Of a DNA stretch of 58,260 nucleotides, positions 1 through 9,700 are shown piece after piece. The DNA lies in NCBI RefSeq assembly GCF_024385605.1, contig NZ_JANFOJ010000019.1, positions 1 to 58,260 on the forward strand, given 5' to 3'. The position numbers and the translations under genes are program-made. The notes under the pieces are model-generated. The model worked only from the letters and a program-made list of their open reading frames with translations, did not search any database and was not told the DNA's origin. Position 1 is the stretch's first letter; each line of letters starts with the position of its first letter. This DNA is from Sporolactobacillus sp. STSJ-5 (lineage in GTDB: Bacteria > Bacillota > Bacilli > Bacillales > Sporolactobacillaceae).

Positions 1-2
1 TA

Positions 3-239
3 TTAATTTTATTATATAAGGAGTTAAACAATTCTGAGACAGCTTTTATGATGCCATCTGATGATCCAGATGATTATGATATTCACTTGCGCTTTTTCAC
101 ACCAACAAGCGAAGTTCCGATTTGCGGCCATGCTACAATAGATGACGATAAAAATCAACATGCGAAAAAGAAGTTGACAATACATAGATCTGTTCAATCT
201 GTGTATGGTTTTCTTTTTTACGGTTTTTATGCTTTTTAG
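3..239 (+). pseudogene. PhzF-family isomerase-like gene relic
   Basis: The frame that contains the ATG at 48 is open from the window edge and reads a stretch ending in SETAF, then MMPSDDPDDYDIHLRFFTP and TSEVPICGHATI. These are the N-terminal signatures of the PhzF/diaminopimelate-epimerase-fold family (SETAF and FTP..EVPxCGHAT). After GHATI the frame runs into unrelated low-complexity sequence and stops at 239, whereas PhzF proteins are usually close to 300 residues. The gene is therefore broken by a deletion or frameshift just after the CGHAT motif. Its 5' end may lie before the window. The family assignment is fairly secure, but which substrate the ancestor used cannot be told. Confidence 0.65.
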
Positions 240-409
240 TGAATATAGGTTCACCAATTGGCTATTTGTACCGATACTAATGGCATAGACTATTTGTCCT
301 TAATGCAGTATTATGTAGACCAAGTTCATAATAAACTTAAGGTAGAGCGAAAAAGAATAGTTGACGCGTGATTTTTAGTGAAATGAATAATTAAAATAAT
401 GACGCCCGG

Positions 410-437
410 TTGACTTGAATACATACGAACTTAATGT
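410..437 (+). promoter_or_regulatory. Candidate sigma-A promoter for the GGDEF/EAL gene
   Basis: TTGACT at 410-415 and TAATGT at 432-437 are separated by 16 bp, about 30 bp upstream of the ATG at 466. This is a reasonable sigma-A promoter by eye. Confidence 0.5.
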
Positions 438-465
438 TTTGGTGACTGTGAAAGAAGGTTAGTAA

Positions 466-3400
466 ATGGAAACGTCAAATCTGCATTTTTTCTCACTCTT
501 ATTTATGATTGTTTGCATAATCAGTGTGCTATTAGGTACTTATGTGATTTTGAAAAATGCGAAGGATCAATTAAATCGTATTTTCTTTACTGTTTGTATT
601 TGTTTGTGCATCTGGTCATTTGGATTTTCAATTTCTGTGATTGCACCGAGCAGTACAATCTGTTTGTTTTGGAGAAGATTTTCAGCCATTGGCTGGGGCA
701 CTTTTTACGGAGCGCTTTTGCACTTTTGTTTTATATTGACAGGAAATCAACGGATTCTTAAAAAAGTGTGGATGTATCCGGCACTTTATCTGCCTGCTGC
801 GCTTACGGTTTATGTATTTGGTCTTTCGGCCCCCATGGCCGCTGCGCAGTATCAATTTATTAAGCGTGACGGTCTATGGGTGAATCTCGCAGTAAACAAT
901 GGCTGGGACTTTTTTTTCTATAGCTATTTCACGGTATTTTTAGTAGCGGGTCTATTGATGCTTTGGCACTGGAGAAAACATGCAACAACAAAAGATGAAC
1001 AGCATCAGGCAAAGGTTATTTTTGGGGGATATGTTGTCGTTAGTATATTGGGCACATTTACCGACTTGATCAATAATTCATTTGACTTTCTGCCTGTGCC
1101 ACAAATGGCGCCAATCCTCTTCATGCTCTTCATTGCGTCCATCTGTTACTGTATCAGGAAATACAGATTGATGAGTAATCCAACCATAGATGAAGCAGAA
1201 ATAATTCTTAATGAAGAAAATCGCACAAAAATGTATGATCTGTCGTCGATGGTTCTTGTACTGTGCGGAATCGTCTATTTTGTCTGTCAATTTTTACTTT
1301 CAAAAAATGAAAGCTTTGTCTCGAGTTTTGAAACAGGATTGTTACTTATTGGATTAGGTGTTTCCCTATTCATTTGTAATAGACGACATACGAATCGAAG
1401 TGATATGGAAGCAATTTACACCATTATCGCTTCTTTAATTATACCCATATTCATCATAAAATTAGCAGGAAACACGAGTTCTGTAATCTTTGCAATCCCA
1501 TTTGTAACAATTATTGGCTCATTGGTGTTCAATCAGCGAATGATGCTTACAGCAATATCCTTATCTTCTTTTCTCACGCAGATCTATGTGTGGATTTCAG
1601 CCCAAAGTTTGCATCTTACGTTGAGAAGTGATGTCTATATAAGCAGACTTACAATCTTAGCCGCGGGCGTTATCTTTGCCTTTTATGTGAATCGAATTTA
1701 TATTCTCAGATTGAAGCAGAATTCGGAGCAGATGCGTGTGCAAAAATTCGCATCAAAGATCTCAGCAAACTTTGTGACGGTAAGTCGTCTTAATGTCGAA
1801 GAAAAGATGGATAATATCCTTAAAGCGATCGGAGAATTCTTTGATATTGATCATGTCTCGCTCAACCTAAGTGTAGCAGAATATAATTTTATGGATCCGG
1901 AAAACAGCTCTTTTTGGAATAAGAAAAATCCAAATCAGATTGTTCATGGTTTCGCGACCTATTCACAAGAATGGGTAAAACAATTTGGAGAAAACAGCAT
2001 CATTCACATTTCGAATCGTGAAAAGCTGCCTCGCGAGGCTGAGGTTATTCGGCAAGAACTTGAAAAGAAAGGAATTCAATCCGTACTGTCTGTTCCCATT
2101 ACCGTTCATAACGTTGCGATTGGACATTTAAAGCTGGAATCGACAAAAACATCGAACGATTGGAACATTAACTGGATGAGTCTGCTTGAAATTGTAGCAA
2201 ACATTTTTGCGGATGCGCTGGTCAAAGTAACTGCAGAGAAAAGGATTCATTTTATGGCCTATTTTGATGAACTCACAGGTCTTCCTAACCGCTTGTTATT
2301 TGGCGAGCGTGTAAAACGAGCAATGAGCCATGCAGAATCAACGGGCAACAAGATTGCGATCGTTTTCTTAGATCTAGATTCATTTAAAGATGTGAATGAC
2401 ACACTAGGACATGAAGCCGGAGATCTGCTGATTAAGAAGGTAACCGGCCAATTATCGCATTGCATCAGCCCGGCGGATACCGTTTCGCGATTTGGCGGTG
2501 ATGAATTTCTGATCATGCTTAATCACATTTCAGAACCTGAAGAGGCAATCCGCACTATTGATAAAATCATGAAATTGTTTCACACATCTTTCATGCTTCG
2601 TGAACAAGAAGTATTTGTTACAGCCAGTGCAGGTGTTGCTCTATATCCCGATGATGGAGATGATACCGAAACATTGGTTAAAAGCGCTGATACGGCTATG
2701 TATGAGGCGAAGAGCAAGGGGAAGAACCAATATGCTCTATGTACCAAAGAGATGAAAGACAGGCTGCAGATGAGGCTGAGATTAATGAGCAGTCTCTTTC
2801 ATGCACTCCCAAGAAATGAATTGAGCATTGTCTATCAGCCCCAGGTTTGTCTAAAAACGGAACAGGTCGTTGGTGTTGAGGCACTGCTCAGATGGAAACA
2901 TACGGAACTCGGGAACATATCGCCTGGTGTCTTCATCGAGCTGGCGGAACAGACCGGTTTAATTAACCCAATAGGCGAGTGGGTATTAAAATCGGCGTGC
3001 ACTCAGCTGAAAAAATGGCTTGATAAAGGTATACCCGCTGTTCGTGTCGCTGTCAATTTATCAGTTGTTCAGCTTCGCAACCCGCTGCTTGTCAACCAGG
3101 TAAAAAAAGTACTTGATGAGACAGGCATTGATCCTGAGCTTCTTGAACTTGAAATAACTGAAAGTGCAACAACAAAGGATTTCGAGTACATCGTGCGTGT
3201 GCTTAACGATTTAAAAGCACTTGGCGTGTCGCTGTCAATTGACGATTTTGGAACAAAGTACTCCTCATTAGGACGTTTAAAAAAATTGCCTGTTGATCGT
3301 CTGAAGATGGATATGCAATTTATTCAAGATATTGGTTATAGTGCCAAGGGAACCGGCATTACCAAAGCAATTATCAATTTAGCGAAGTACTTAGACCTTC

Positions 3401-3561
3401 AGTTGATTGCTGAAGGTGTTGAAAACCAAGTTCAACTTGAGTTTCTAAGAACATGGAGCTGCGATTTAGTTCAGGGCTATTATTATTATCGTCCGTTATC
3501 TTCCAGTGACCTTGAGAAGGTTATGAACAGTGATTCCCATTCAGGCAACAAACTGCTTTGA
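466..3561 (+). CDS. Membrane-anchored GGDEF-EAL cyclic di-GMP enzyme with GAF domain
   Basis: A 1031-aa signalling protein. Residues about 1-230 hold roughly seven hydrophobic helices, like the 7TM sensor region of some histidine kinases. A second set of membrane segments follows to about 415. A GAF-like domain spans about 440-590, then a GGDEF domain with the intact signature RFGGDEF, and an EAL domain at the C-terminus. The EAL metal and catalytic residues look complete: EALLRW, VNLS, EITES, DDFGT, KMD, AEGVE and VQGY. The inhibitory RxxD I-site is not intact, because the position five residues before GGDEF reads SPAD instead of RxxD. It may therefore synthesise cyclic di-GMP without classic product inhibition, degrade it, or do both. 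An SD-like gaaagaagg precedes the ATG. It appears monocistronic. The signal sensed is unknown. Confidence 0.9.
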   Translation: METSNLHFFSLLFMIVCIISVLLGTYVILKNAKDQLNRIFFTVCICLCIWSFGFSISVIAPSSTICLFWRRFSAIGWGTFYGALLHFCFILTGNQRILKKVWMYPALYLPAALTVYVFGLSAPMAAAQYQFIKRDGLWVNLAVNNGWDFFFYSYFTVFLVAGLLMLWHWRKHATTKDEQHQAKVIFGGYVVVSILGTFTDLINNSFDFLPVPQMAPILFMLFIASICYCIRKYRLMSNPTIDEAEIILNEENRTKMYDLSSMVLVLCGIVYFVCQFLLSKNESFVSSFETGLLLIGLGVSLFICNRRHTNRSDMEAIYTIIASLIIPIFIIKLAGNTSSVIFAIPFVTIIGSLVFNQRMMLTAISLSSFLTQIYVWISAQSLHLTLRSDVYISRLTILAAGVIFAFYVNRIYILRLKQNSEQMRVQKFASKISANFVTVSRLNVEEKMDNILKAIGEFFDIDHVSLNLSVAEYNFMDPENSSFWNKKNPNQIVHGFATYSQEWVKQFGENSIIHISNREKLPREAEVIRQELEKKGIQSVLSVPITVHNVAIGHLKLESTKTSNDWNINWMSLLEIVANIFADALVKVTAEKRIHFMAYFDELTGLPNRLLFGERVKRAMSHAESTGNKIAIVFLDLDSFKDVNDTLGHEAGDLLIKKVTGQLSHCISPADTVSRFGGDEFLIMLNHISEPEEAIRTIDKIMKLFHTSFMLREQEVFVTASAGVALYPDDGDDTETLVKSADTAMYEAKSKGKNQYALCTKEMKDRLQMRLRLMSSLFHALPRNELSIVYQPQVCLKTEQVVGVEALLRWKHTELGNISPGVFIELAEQTGLINPIGEWVLKSACTQLKKWLDKGIPAVRVAVNLSVVQLRNPLLVNQVKKVLDETGIDPELLELEITESATTKDFEYIVRVLNDLKALGVSLSIDDFGTKYSSLGRLKKLPVDRLKMDMQFIQDIGYSAKGTGITKAIINLAKYLDLQLIAEGVENQVQLEFLRTWSCDLVQGYYYYRPLSSSDLEKVMNSDSHSGNKLL

Positions 3562-3644
3562 GAGTACTGAGAGGGGCGTAGAAGGGCATCCATTGTGGGT
3601 GGGCTCTTTTTATGCAGCAGCATGATGAGATAATCAAGAGAGGG

Positions 3645-3685
3645 GCAGCAGTGCAGCATGATAAAAATGTGCTGCCTATTTGTTG
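3645..3685 (+). terminator. Possible terminator after GGDEF/EAL gene
   Basis: GGCAGCA and TGCTGCC flank an A-rich loop and are followed by a weak CTATTTGTTG tail. The hairpin is plausible but the U-tract is poor. Confidence 0.35.
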
Positions 3686-3752
3686 TTGTATTAATTGGCA
3701 TATATCGGTTATACTGGAATAGTTGATTTTTAAAAATTAATTATAAAAACAC

Positions 3753-3781
3753 TTGCAATTTGGTATGAATGATGGTAACAT
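3753..3781 (+). promoter_or_regulatory. Promoter of the tRNA cluster
   Basis: TTGCAA at 3753-3758 and TAACAT at 3776-3781 are 17 bp apart. They sit about 40 bp ahead of the first tRNA, with no other gene between, so this likely drives the whole cluster. Confidence 0.55.
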
Positions 3782-3822
3782 TTTAAAAGTCGGCGGCAAG
3801 ATGTTACGACAATTGCTTTTCT

Positions 3823-3894
3823 GGCCCGTTCGTCAAGTGGTTAAGACACCACCCTTTCACGGTGGGTTCATGGGTTCGAATCCCGTACGGGTCA
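3823..3894 (+). tRNA. tRNA-Glu(TTC)
   Basis: Full cloverleaf. The acceptor ggcccgt pairs with acgggtc, the anticodon loop is CTTTCAC, and the T-arm carries GGTTCGAATCC. The 3' CCA is not encoded. First of thirteen co-oriented tRNAs. Confidence 0.95.
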
Positions 3895-3968
3895 TTGTTT
3901 TACTTGATTTTTTATGAGCCATGTATTAGAATGTAATGGTGTTTTTAATGGCTTGTTCAAAATTATAT

Positions 3969-4044
3969 GGAGGATTAGCTCAGCTGGGAGAGCGTCTGCC
4001 TTACAAGCAGAGGGTCATAGGTTCGAGCCCTATATCCTCCACCA
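3969..4044 (+). tRNA. tRNA-Val(TAC)
   Basis: The acceptor ggaggat pairs with atcctcc, the anticodon loop is CTTACAA, and the CCA end is encoded at 4042-4044. Confidence 0.95.
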
Positions 4045-4050
4045 TATCAT

Positions 4051-4124
<74 letters not shown>

Positions 4125-4128
4125 TTGT

Positions 4129-4204
4129 GGATCCGTGGTGTAGGGGTTAACATGCCTGCCTGTCACGCAGGAGATCGGCGGTTCAAATCCGCTCGGATCC
4201 GCCA
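4129..4204 (+). tRNA. tRNA-Asp(GTC)
   Basis: The acceptor ggatccg pairs with cggatcc, the anticodon loop is CTGTCAC, and the CCA end is encoded at 4202-4204. Confidence 0.95.
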
Positions 4205-4271
4205 TTTTATTTTGTTTTTTTACAACATAGGCTGTTCACTTAATATTGTCAGCATTTGTTTTTTACATAAT

Positions 4272-4347
<76 letters not shown>

Positions 4348-4356
4348 TTTGTTCGT

Positions 4357-4432
<76 letters not shown>

Positions 4433-4488
4433 TTATATTTTATACAATAGATGCCAATATCTATTCCTTATATTTTATTTATTATTGT

Positions 4489-4570
4489 GGAGGGATAGCG
4501 AAGAGGCTAAACGCGACGGACTGTAAATCCGTTCCCTACGGGTTCGAAGGTTCGAATCCTTCTCCCTCCA
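4489..4570 (+). tRNA. tRNA-Tyr(GTA)
   Basis: The acceptor ggaggga pairs with tccctcc and the anticodon loop is CTGTAAA. The long class II variable arm (ttccctacgggttcgaa region) is expected for tRNA-Tyr. Confidence 0.95.
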
Positions 4571-4582
4571 TTTACATATTAT

Positions 4583-4653
4583 AGGGGTATAGTTTAAAGG
4601 TAGAACAGAGGTCTCCAAAACCTCCAGTGTGGGTTCAATTCCTACTACCCCTG
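4583..4653 (+). tRNA. tRNA-Trp(CCA)
   Basis: The acceptor aggggta pairs with tacccct, and the anticodon loop CTCCAAA gives anticodon CCA. The 3' CCA is not encoded. Confidence 0.95.
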
Positions 4654-4667
4654 TTTTTAATCATTAT

Positions 4668-4744
4668 GGCGGTTATGGTGAAGTGGTTAACACACCGGAT
4701 TGTGGTTCCGGCACGCGTGGGTTCGATCCCCACTAATCGCCCCA
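4668..4744 (+). tRNA. tRNA-His(GTG)
   Basis: The anticodon loop TTGTGGT gives GTG. The extra G(-1) at 4668 faces C73, which is specific to tRNA-His. The CCA end is encoded. Confidence 0.95.
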
Positions 4745-4751
4745 TAAATTT

Positions 4752-4823
4752 TGGCCCATGGCCAAGCGGTAAGGCAACGGCTTTTGGTGCCGTGATGCGC
4801 TGGTTCGAATCCAGCTGGGCCAA
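4752..4823 (+). tRNA. tRNA-Gln(TTG)
   Basis: The acceptor tggccca pairs with tgggcca, and the anticodon loop TTTTGGT gives TTG. The 3' CCA is not encoded. Confidence 0.94.
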
Positions 4824-4829
4824 TTTAAT

Positions 4830-4904
4830 GCGGAAGTAGTTCAGTGATAGAACATCACCTTGCCATGGTGGGGGTCGCGGGTTTGAATCCCGTCTTCCGC
4901 TCCA
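4830..4904 (+). tRNA. tRNA-Gly(GCC)
   Basis: The acceptor gcggaag pairs with cttccgc, the anticodon loop TTGCCAT gives GCC, and the CCA end is encoded. Confidence 0.95.
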
Positions 4905-4911
4905 TTATTAT

Positions 4912-4985
4912 GGCGGCATAGCCAAGCGGTAAGGCACGGGTCTGCAAAACCCTTATCCCCGGTTCGATTCCGGGTGTCGCCTCCA
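4912..4985 (+). tRNA. tRNA-Cys(GCA)
   Basis: The acceptor ggcggca pairs with tgtcgcc with one wobble, the anticodon loop CTGCAAA gives GCA, and the CCA end is encoded. Confidence 0.95.
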
Positions 4986-5019
4986 TTTACTTACTTTTAC
5001 TGCCATTATTTTTTATTGT

Positions 5020-5101
5020 GCCGGTGTGGCGGAATTGGCAGACGCGCATGACTCAAAATCATGTTCCTTCGGGAGTGTCGGTTCGACCCCGACCACCGGT
5101 A
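5020..5101 (+). tRNA. tRNA-Leu(CAA)
   Basis: Class II tRNA with a long variable arm (ttccttcgggagt). The anticodon loop CTCAAAA gives CAA. It is the last of the cluster. Its anticodon arm (5044-5065) reappears in inverted orientation at 56893-56914. Confidence 0.94.
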
Positions 5102-5116
5102 TCAGTGTTTTTGACG

Positions 5117-5152
5117 AAAAAGGCATCTCAGAAATTTCTGAGATGCCTTTTT
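5117..5152 (+). terminator. Rho-independent terminator of the tRNA cluster
   Basis: A perfect long inverted repeat, aaaaaggcatctca then tgagatgccttttt around a gaaatttc centre, with flanking A and T runs. It closes the tRNA operon. Confidence 0.9.
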
Positions 5153-5452
5153 GTTTCATTGAGAAACCAACTAAACTTCTTGTAAAAAGATTTCCAACTG
5201 CTCATTCCTTTTACCCCTGCTTGACCCTTAATTTTCGAACTTCAAGCCTCCATAAAATTCACGAAATTTCAGTTTAATTATGCGCTATATTGGGGCAGAA
5301 AACTCAATTTTTACATTTAGATTAAACTTGTGAATAGACCTTTCAAAATAAATGAATCGTGCTAAACTAAGCATTTGTGAGGCCATTTTAAAGGAAAATA
5401 TTCCAGTTTAGGTTGATCTCAAGTAAAGATAGAAATGCTTAAGGGATGAAAG
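5153..5452 (+). other. Intergenic region without recognisable gene
   Basis: AT-rich spacer between the tRNA terminator and the acyltransferase gene. No open frame here looks like a gene. A weak promoter-like pair, TTTCAA and TAAACT with 16 bp spacing, lies around 5344-5371. Confidence 0.4.
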
Positions 5453-6496
5453 GTGATTGTTGATATGGTGTCAACTACTAAGCGGCGGATTACATGGGTA
5501 GATATAGCAAAGGCACTGGGAATCATTGCGGTTGTATTCGGGCATGCCATTGATTCTGAGCGCGATATTCGTTCTTTTGATCTTGTTTATGATGCCATTT
5601 ATTGGTGGCATATGCCGCTCTTTTTTATTATCGGAGGCTTCTTTTTAAAACCGCTTTCTCATAATTGGGAAGCAATTCGCCACTTTTGGTCTCGTCGCTG
5701 CAAACCATTAGTTGTTTCCTACTTCCTAATGGGAAGCATTTTAATTATGCTTAGCCATTTTGTCCGTAATCAGGACTGGTCGTACACCGCTTTCTATTTT
5801 GTCCGCCTGGTTTACGGTGGAAGGACGCTTAATAATTATTTAAGCATTTTTTGGTTCATTAATGTCTATATTCTCACACTGATCGTGGTTATCGTTTTGA
5901 TCACTTGGGTGCGTCCTGTGGTCTTACAATGGATCATCAGTCTGACTCTGTTTGCCATTGGAACAGTTCATCAGCAACCAGAGTTCCTAGGACACCCTTA
6001 TTTCCCATGGGATGTCCAAGTCGTATTAATTACCACCACATATATGCTGGCCGGCTATTACGGGTTCAAATTGCTTCAGACTATGTCTCATAAATATATA
6101 ACCCTTTTGGCCATTGGTATCTTTTATTTATTTCTTATTCACGATCAATTCACCAAGAAAATCAATTTCACATTATATCTGAAATCGGATAATCTAAATC
6201 ATACGGGGCTGGCGTTGATTACACCGCTCATTTTATGCTTAGGGATTATACTCATCTCGCAAATACTGAGTGAACTTAAATATTTTCATTGGCTTGTTCT
6301 CTGGGGGCGTCATACGGTGCTGATTATGTTTTGGCATCGAGCACTGTTTGACTTGCCGGAAATCATGGGGCTCCCTGACCACTGGCTGTTAAAATGTCTG
6401 ATGGGCTTATTAATCCCTATTATAGTCATGCTGGTATGGAAACAATTTACGAACTTTCTGATGCACCATCGCCCAAGACAGTATGCGAGCAGCTGA
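5453..6496 (+). CDS. Acyltransferase family 3 membrane protein
   Basis: A 347-aa multi-spanning membrane protein. It opens with RITWVDIAKALGIIAVVFGHA, the catalytic-His signature of the acyltransferase-3 (OafA/NodX-like) family, and continues with about ten hydrophobic helices (FFIIGGFFL, IFWFINVYILTLI, LVLWGRHTVLIMFWH). Such proteins transfer acyl groups to sugars or other extracytoplasmic acceptors, but the acceptor here is unknown. The frame starts with GTG at 5453, preceded by aaggg seven bases upstream. An ATG at 5465 with aaagg upstream is an alternative. The gene stands alone between the tRNA cluster and a strong terminator. Confidence 0.85.
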   Translation: MIVDMVSTTKRRITWVDIAKALGIIAVVFGHAIDSERDIRSFDLVYDAIYWWHMPLFFIIGGFFLKPLSHNWEAIRHFWSRRCKPLVVSYFLMGSILIMLSHFVRNQDWSYTAFYFVRLVYGGRTLNNYLSIFWFINVYILTLIVVIVLITWVRPVVLQWIISLTLFAIGTVHQQPEFLGHPYFPWDVQVVLITTTYMLAGYYGFKLLQTMSHKYITLLAIGIFYLFLIHDQFTKKINFTLYLKSDNLNHTGLALITPLILCLGIILISQILSELKYFHWLVLWGRHTVLIMFWHRALFDLPEIMGLPDHWLLKCLMGLLIPIIVMLVWKQFTNFLMHHRPRQYASS

Positions 6497-6528
6497 TCCG
6501 GATCGAGTGAAAACATATCAACTACTGT

Positions 6529-6570
6529 AAAAAGTCAGTGCTTTGCATCAGTCAAAGCGCTGACTTTTTT
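6529..6570 (+). terminator. Rho-independent terminator
   Basis: Arms aaaaagtcagtgctttg and caaagcgctgactttttt pair with one G:U around catcagt. It lies 32 bp after the acyltransferase stop. Confidence 0.9.
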
Positions 6571-6794
6571 GCTGCAACGAGTTCCGAAGTATCTCTAGTT
6601 TACGGGTTCTTCAGTATCGACTTTTTTGTATGATCAACACCTAGCAAATGCCATATTTTTAGAAAGTGTCCTTCTATTGCTGCGCCTTCAATCTGTGTTA
6701 TAGTTGCGGTAATTAGTCCTTTTTTTAATTTGATTCAGTCGAAATGACGAAAACGTCGCACGATAAATGAAGCGAACAGGTGTGTAGTGTAATC

Positions 6795-9700
6795 ATGATT
6801 CAACTAACAGAAAAAATAATTAAAGACTATTTTTCCCCGACCATCTATCAACGCGGCTATAACTATTACCTTGAAGGACGTGTGGAAAGCCTCTATTATG
6901 ACTCGAACACCGATTCTTGGGAAGCGGAAATTGAAGGGACAGAGCAATATGTGGTCGATGTGTGCTTTGAAGGGCGATCGCTTATCTATGACTGCGACTG
7001 TCCGGCCGCTGAGCAATTTTCAACCCCTTGTAAGCATGTGGCGGCTGTTCTTCTGGAAATAAAAGAAGAGCAAGAAGAGGGGATGCGCGTATCGGGATAT
7101 CATATGATCGCTCGTCTCAACAAGGATTTAACGGGCCAATTAATCGATACGTTTTCGCGCGTTCAACAGAAAGAATATGATCGGCAGCATGCTGATCGGA
7201 AACAGGTGATGCAAACTGAATGGACGATTGGCCTTCATTCATCATGGATCACCTTGCAGATGAAGACCGGCACCAAAAGACTGTATGTTGTCAAGAATAT
7301 CAGGGACTTTATCACTGCCGTACTTAACCAAGATTCGTATACATTTACGAAAAAGTTTTCATATAGTCCCTCGGAGCATGGGTACACGCCTGAAGATCAG
7401 GCGGTTATTGATATGCTTGGTCAGCAGATGAGCTATAGAAATTACAGGATGATGCAGAACGCGTATACCGGAAGTTACTCGGGTGCCGATGACCGTCAAT
7501 TCATTATTCCTCCAATGCTGTTTCCGAAGCTCCTGGACAAACTCCAATCCTGCTCCATTAATTTTGATAATGGCTTGTTAGGCGGGAATCAGATCACTGT
7601 ACATGAAAATGAACGTCCATTTGAACTTCGTTTGGATGAGCGTTCGCAAGGCGATTATGAGGTGGACCTGTCCGATCTGGACGATGCTGAGTATCTCGAT
7701 CAATATGGTTATCTTTTAAAAAATGGAGAATTATATCATCTTTCTTCCGATCAACAAGGGTTGGTTGGCGAACTCTTCTCGATTGTCAGCCGCTCCGGAA
7801 TCACTACGCTGCCGATTAGAAAAGATCAGATTGAATCGTTTCTTTCTCACGCGGCACCCGGTTTGAAGAAAATCAGCGAACTGAAGATTGCGGATACGGT
7901 TTCAGAGCGCATCGCATGGCATCCGCTGCATGCGAAACTGCTGGTTGATCGTGAAGATGACCAATTGACTGTTCAGCTTGAATACCATTATGGACATGCG
8001 GTCGTGAAGCCCTTCGAACAAGATGAAGGCGCCGGGGCGGATGATCAGATCTTTATTCGCGATGCGGAAAAAGAACAAGTGATTATGGATATTATTGACT
8101 CCTCTTCGCTAAAAATCAGCGGGAATCAGCTGTATGCCGAGGGAGAGGAAGCCATCTACGATTTTCTATACGAGGACCTCCCGCAACTGGAAAATGTTGC
8201 GGAAATTCTTCTGACCAGTTCAGTCAGAACGCTTTTGATGCCAGACCAAAAGACCCCGTTTGCGAAAATTGATATGGATGACAGCGAAAATTGGCTCGAT
8301 GTCCACTTCCAGCTTGATGGGATTGAAGAAGATGAGATTCAGAACATCCTTCAATCACTTGTTGAAAAGAAACGCTACTATCGTCTCCCGAACGGCACCT
8401 TTGTCCCATTAGAGGATGAGACGTTCGCGTCCGTCAAACAGATGCTGGACGAACTGAACATATCAAGGAAAGAGCTTCAGGATAATCAACTGAACGTGCC
8501 GATTTATCGCGGCGGGCAAATTGACTCAATCCTCGGTGACCAGCATGCATCCGTTGGCTTTGGCAAGGGATTTCGACGCTTTTTGAACCGACTGAAAAAC
8601 CCGGAACTGATTGAATTTGATTTGCCCGATTCGCTCCATGCCGATCTCAGAGACTATCAATATTACGGCTATCAATGGTTGAAAACACTGGGAAATTACG
8701 GACTTGGCGGCATTTTGGCCGACGAGATGGGGCTGGGCAAGACAGTACAAAGTGTTGCGTTTCTTTTATCGGAAAAAGAAACGAAGTCCGATGTTCAACC
8801 GGTATTGATTGTTACGCCGGCATCATTGATTTACAACTGGAAAAATGAACTGACAAAATTCGCACCTGACCTAAATGCTGTCGTTGCATCAGGGACAGTG
8901 CTGGAACGGCAGGCCTTGCTTCAGCAAGAGCAGAAACCTGATATCTGGATCACTTCATACCAAACGCTGCGGCAGGACATTGACACTTATGAGAATGAAA
9001 AATTCAGTACGTTGATCCTTGACGAAGCGCAGACAATCAAAAATTTCAATACGAAGACAGCCCAAGCCGTTCGCAAAATTAAGGCAAGGAACCGCTTCGC
9101 ATTGAGCGGAACACCGATTGAGAATTCGATTGATGAGCTTTGGTCGATTTTCCAGACGCTTCTACCCGGATTCTTCCCGAAGCTTTCAGAGTTTAAAAAG
9201 ATGGATCAGGAAAAAATTGCACGAATGATCCGGCCATTCCTGCTTCGCCGCGTGAAGAAGGATGTTTTATCGGAGCTTCCTGACAAAATCGAAACCATTC
9301 AAAGCTCCGAACTGACAAAGGATCAGAAGGGGCTTTATCTGGCCTACCTTGAAAAAATTCAGAAGGAAACAAAGGATTCCCTTGAAAAGGAAGGATTTCA
9401 GAAGAGCCGAATCAAGATCCTTGCCGGACTCACTCGGCTGCGGCAAATTTGCTGCCATCCTGCCCTCTTTGTGGAAGACTATCATGGAGAATCCGGCAAG
9501 CTGGAGCAGCTCCTTGAAATGATCTCCGATTATCTTGAGAACGGCCGCAGAATTTTAATTTTTTCACAATTTACCAGCATGCTGGCCATTATCCGTACAG
9601 CTTTAGAGGAAAAAGGCTTGTCCTTTTTTTACCTAGACGGGCAGACCCCGGCAAAAGAACGCGTCAATATGGTGGAACAATTCAACCGAGGGGAGAACGC

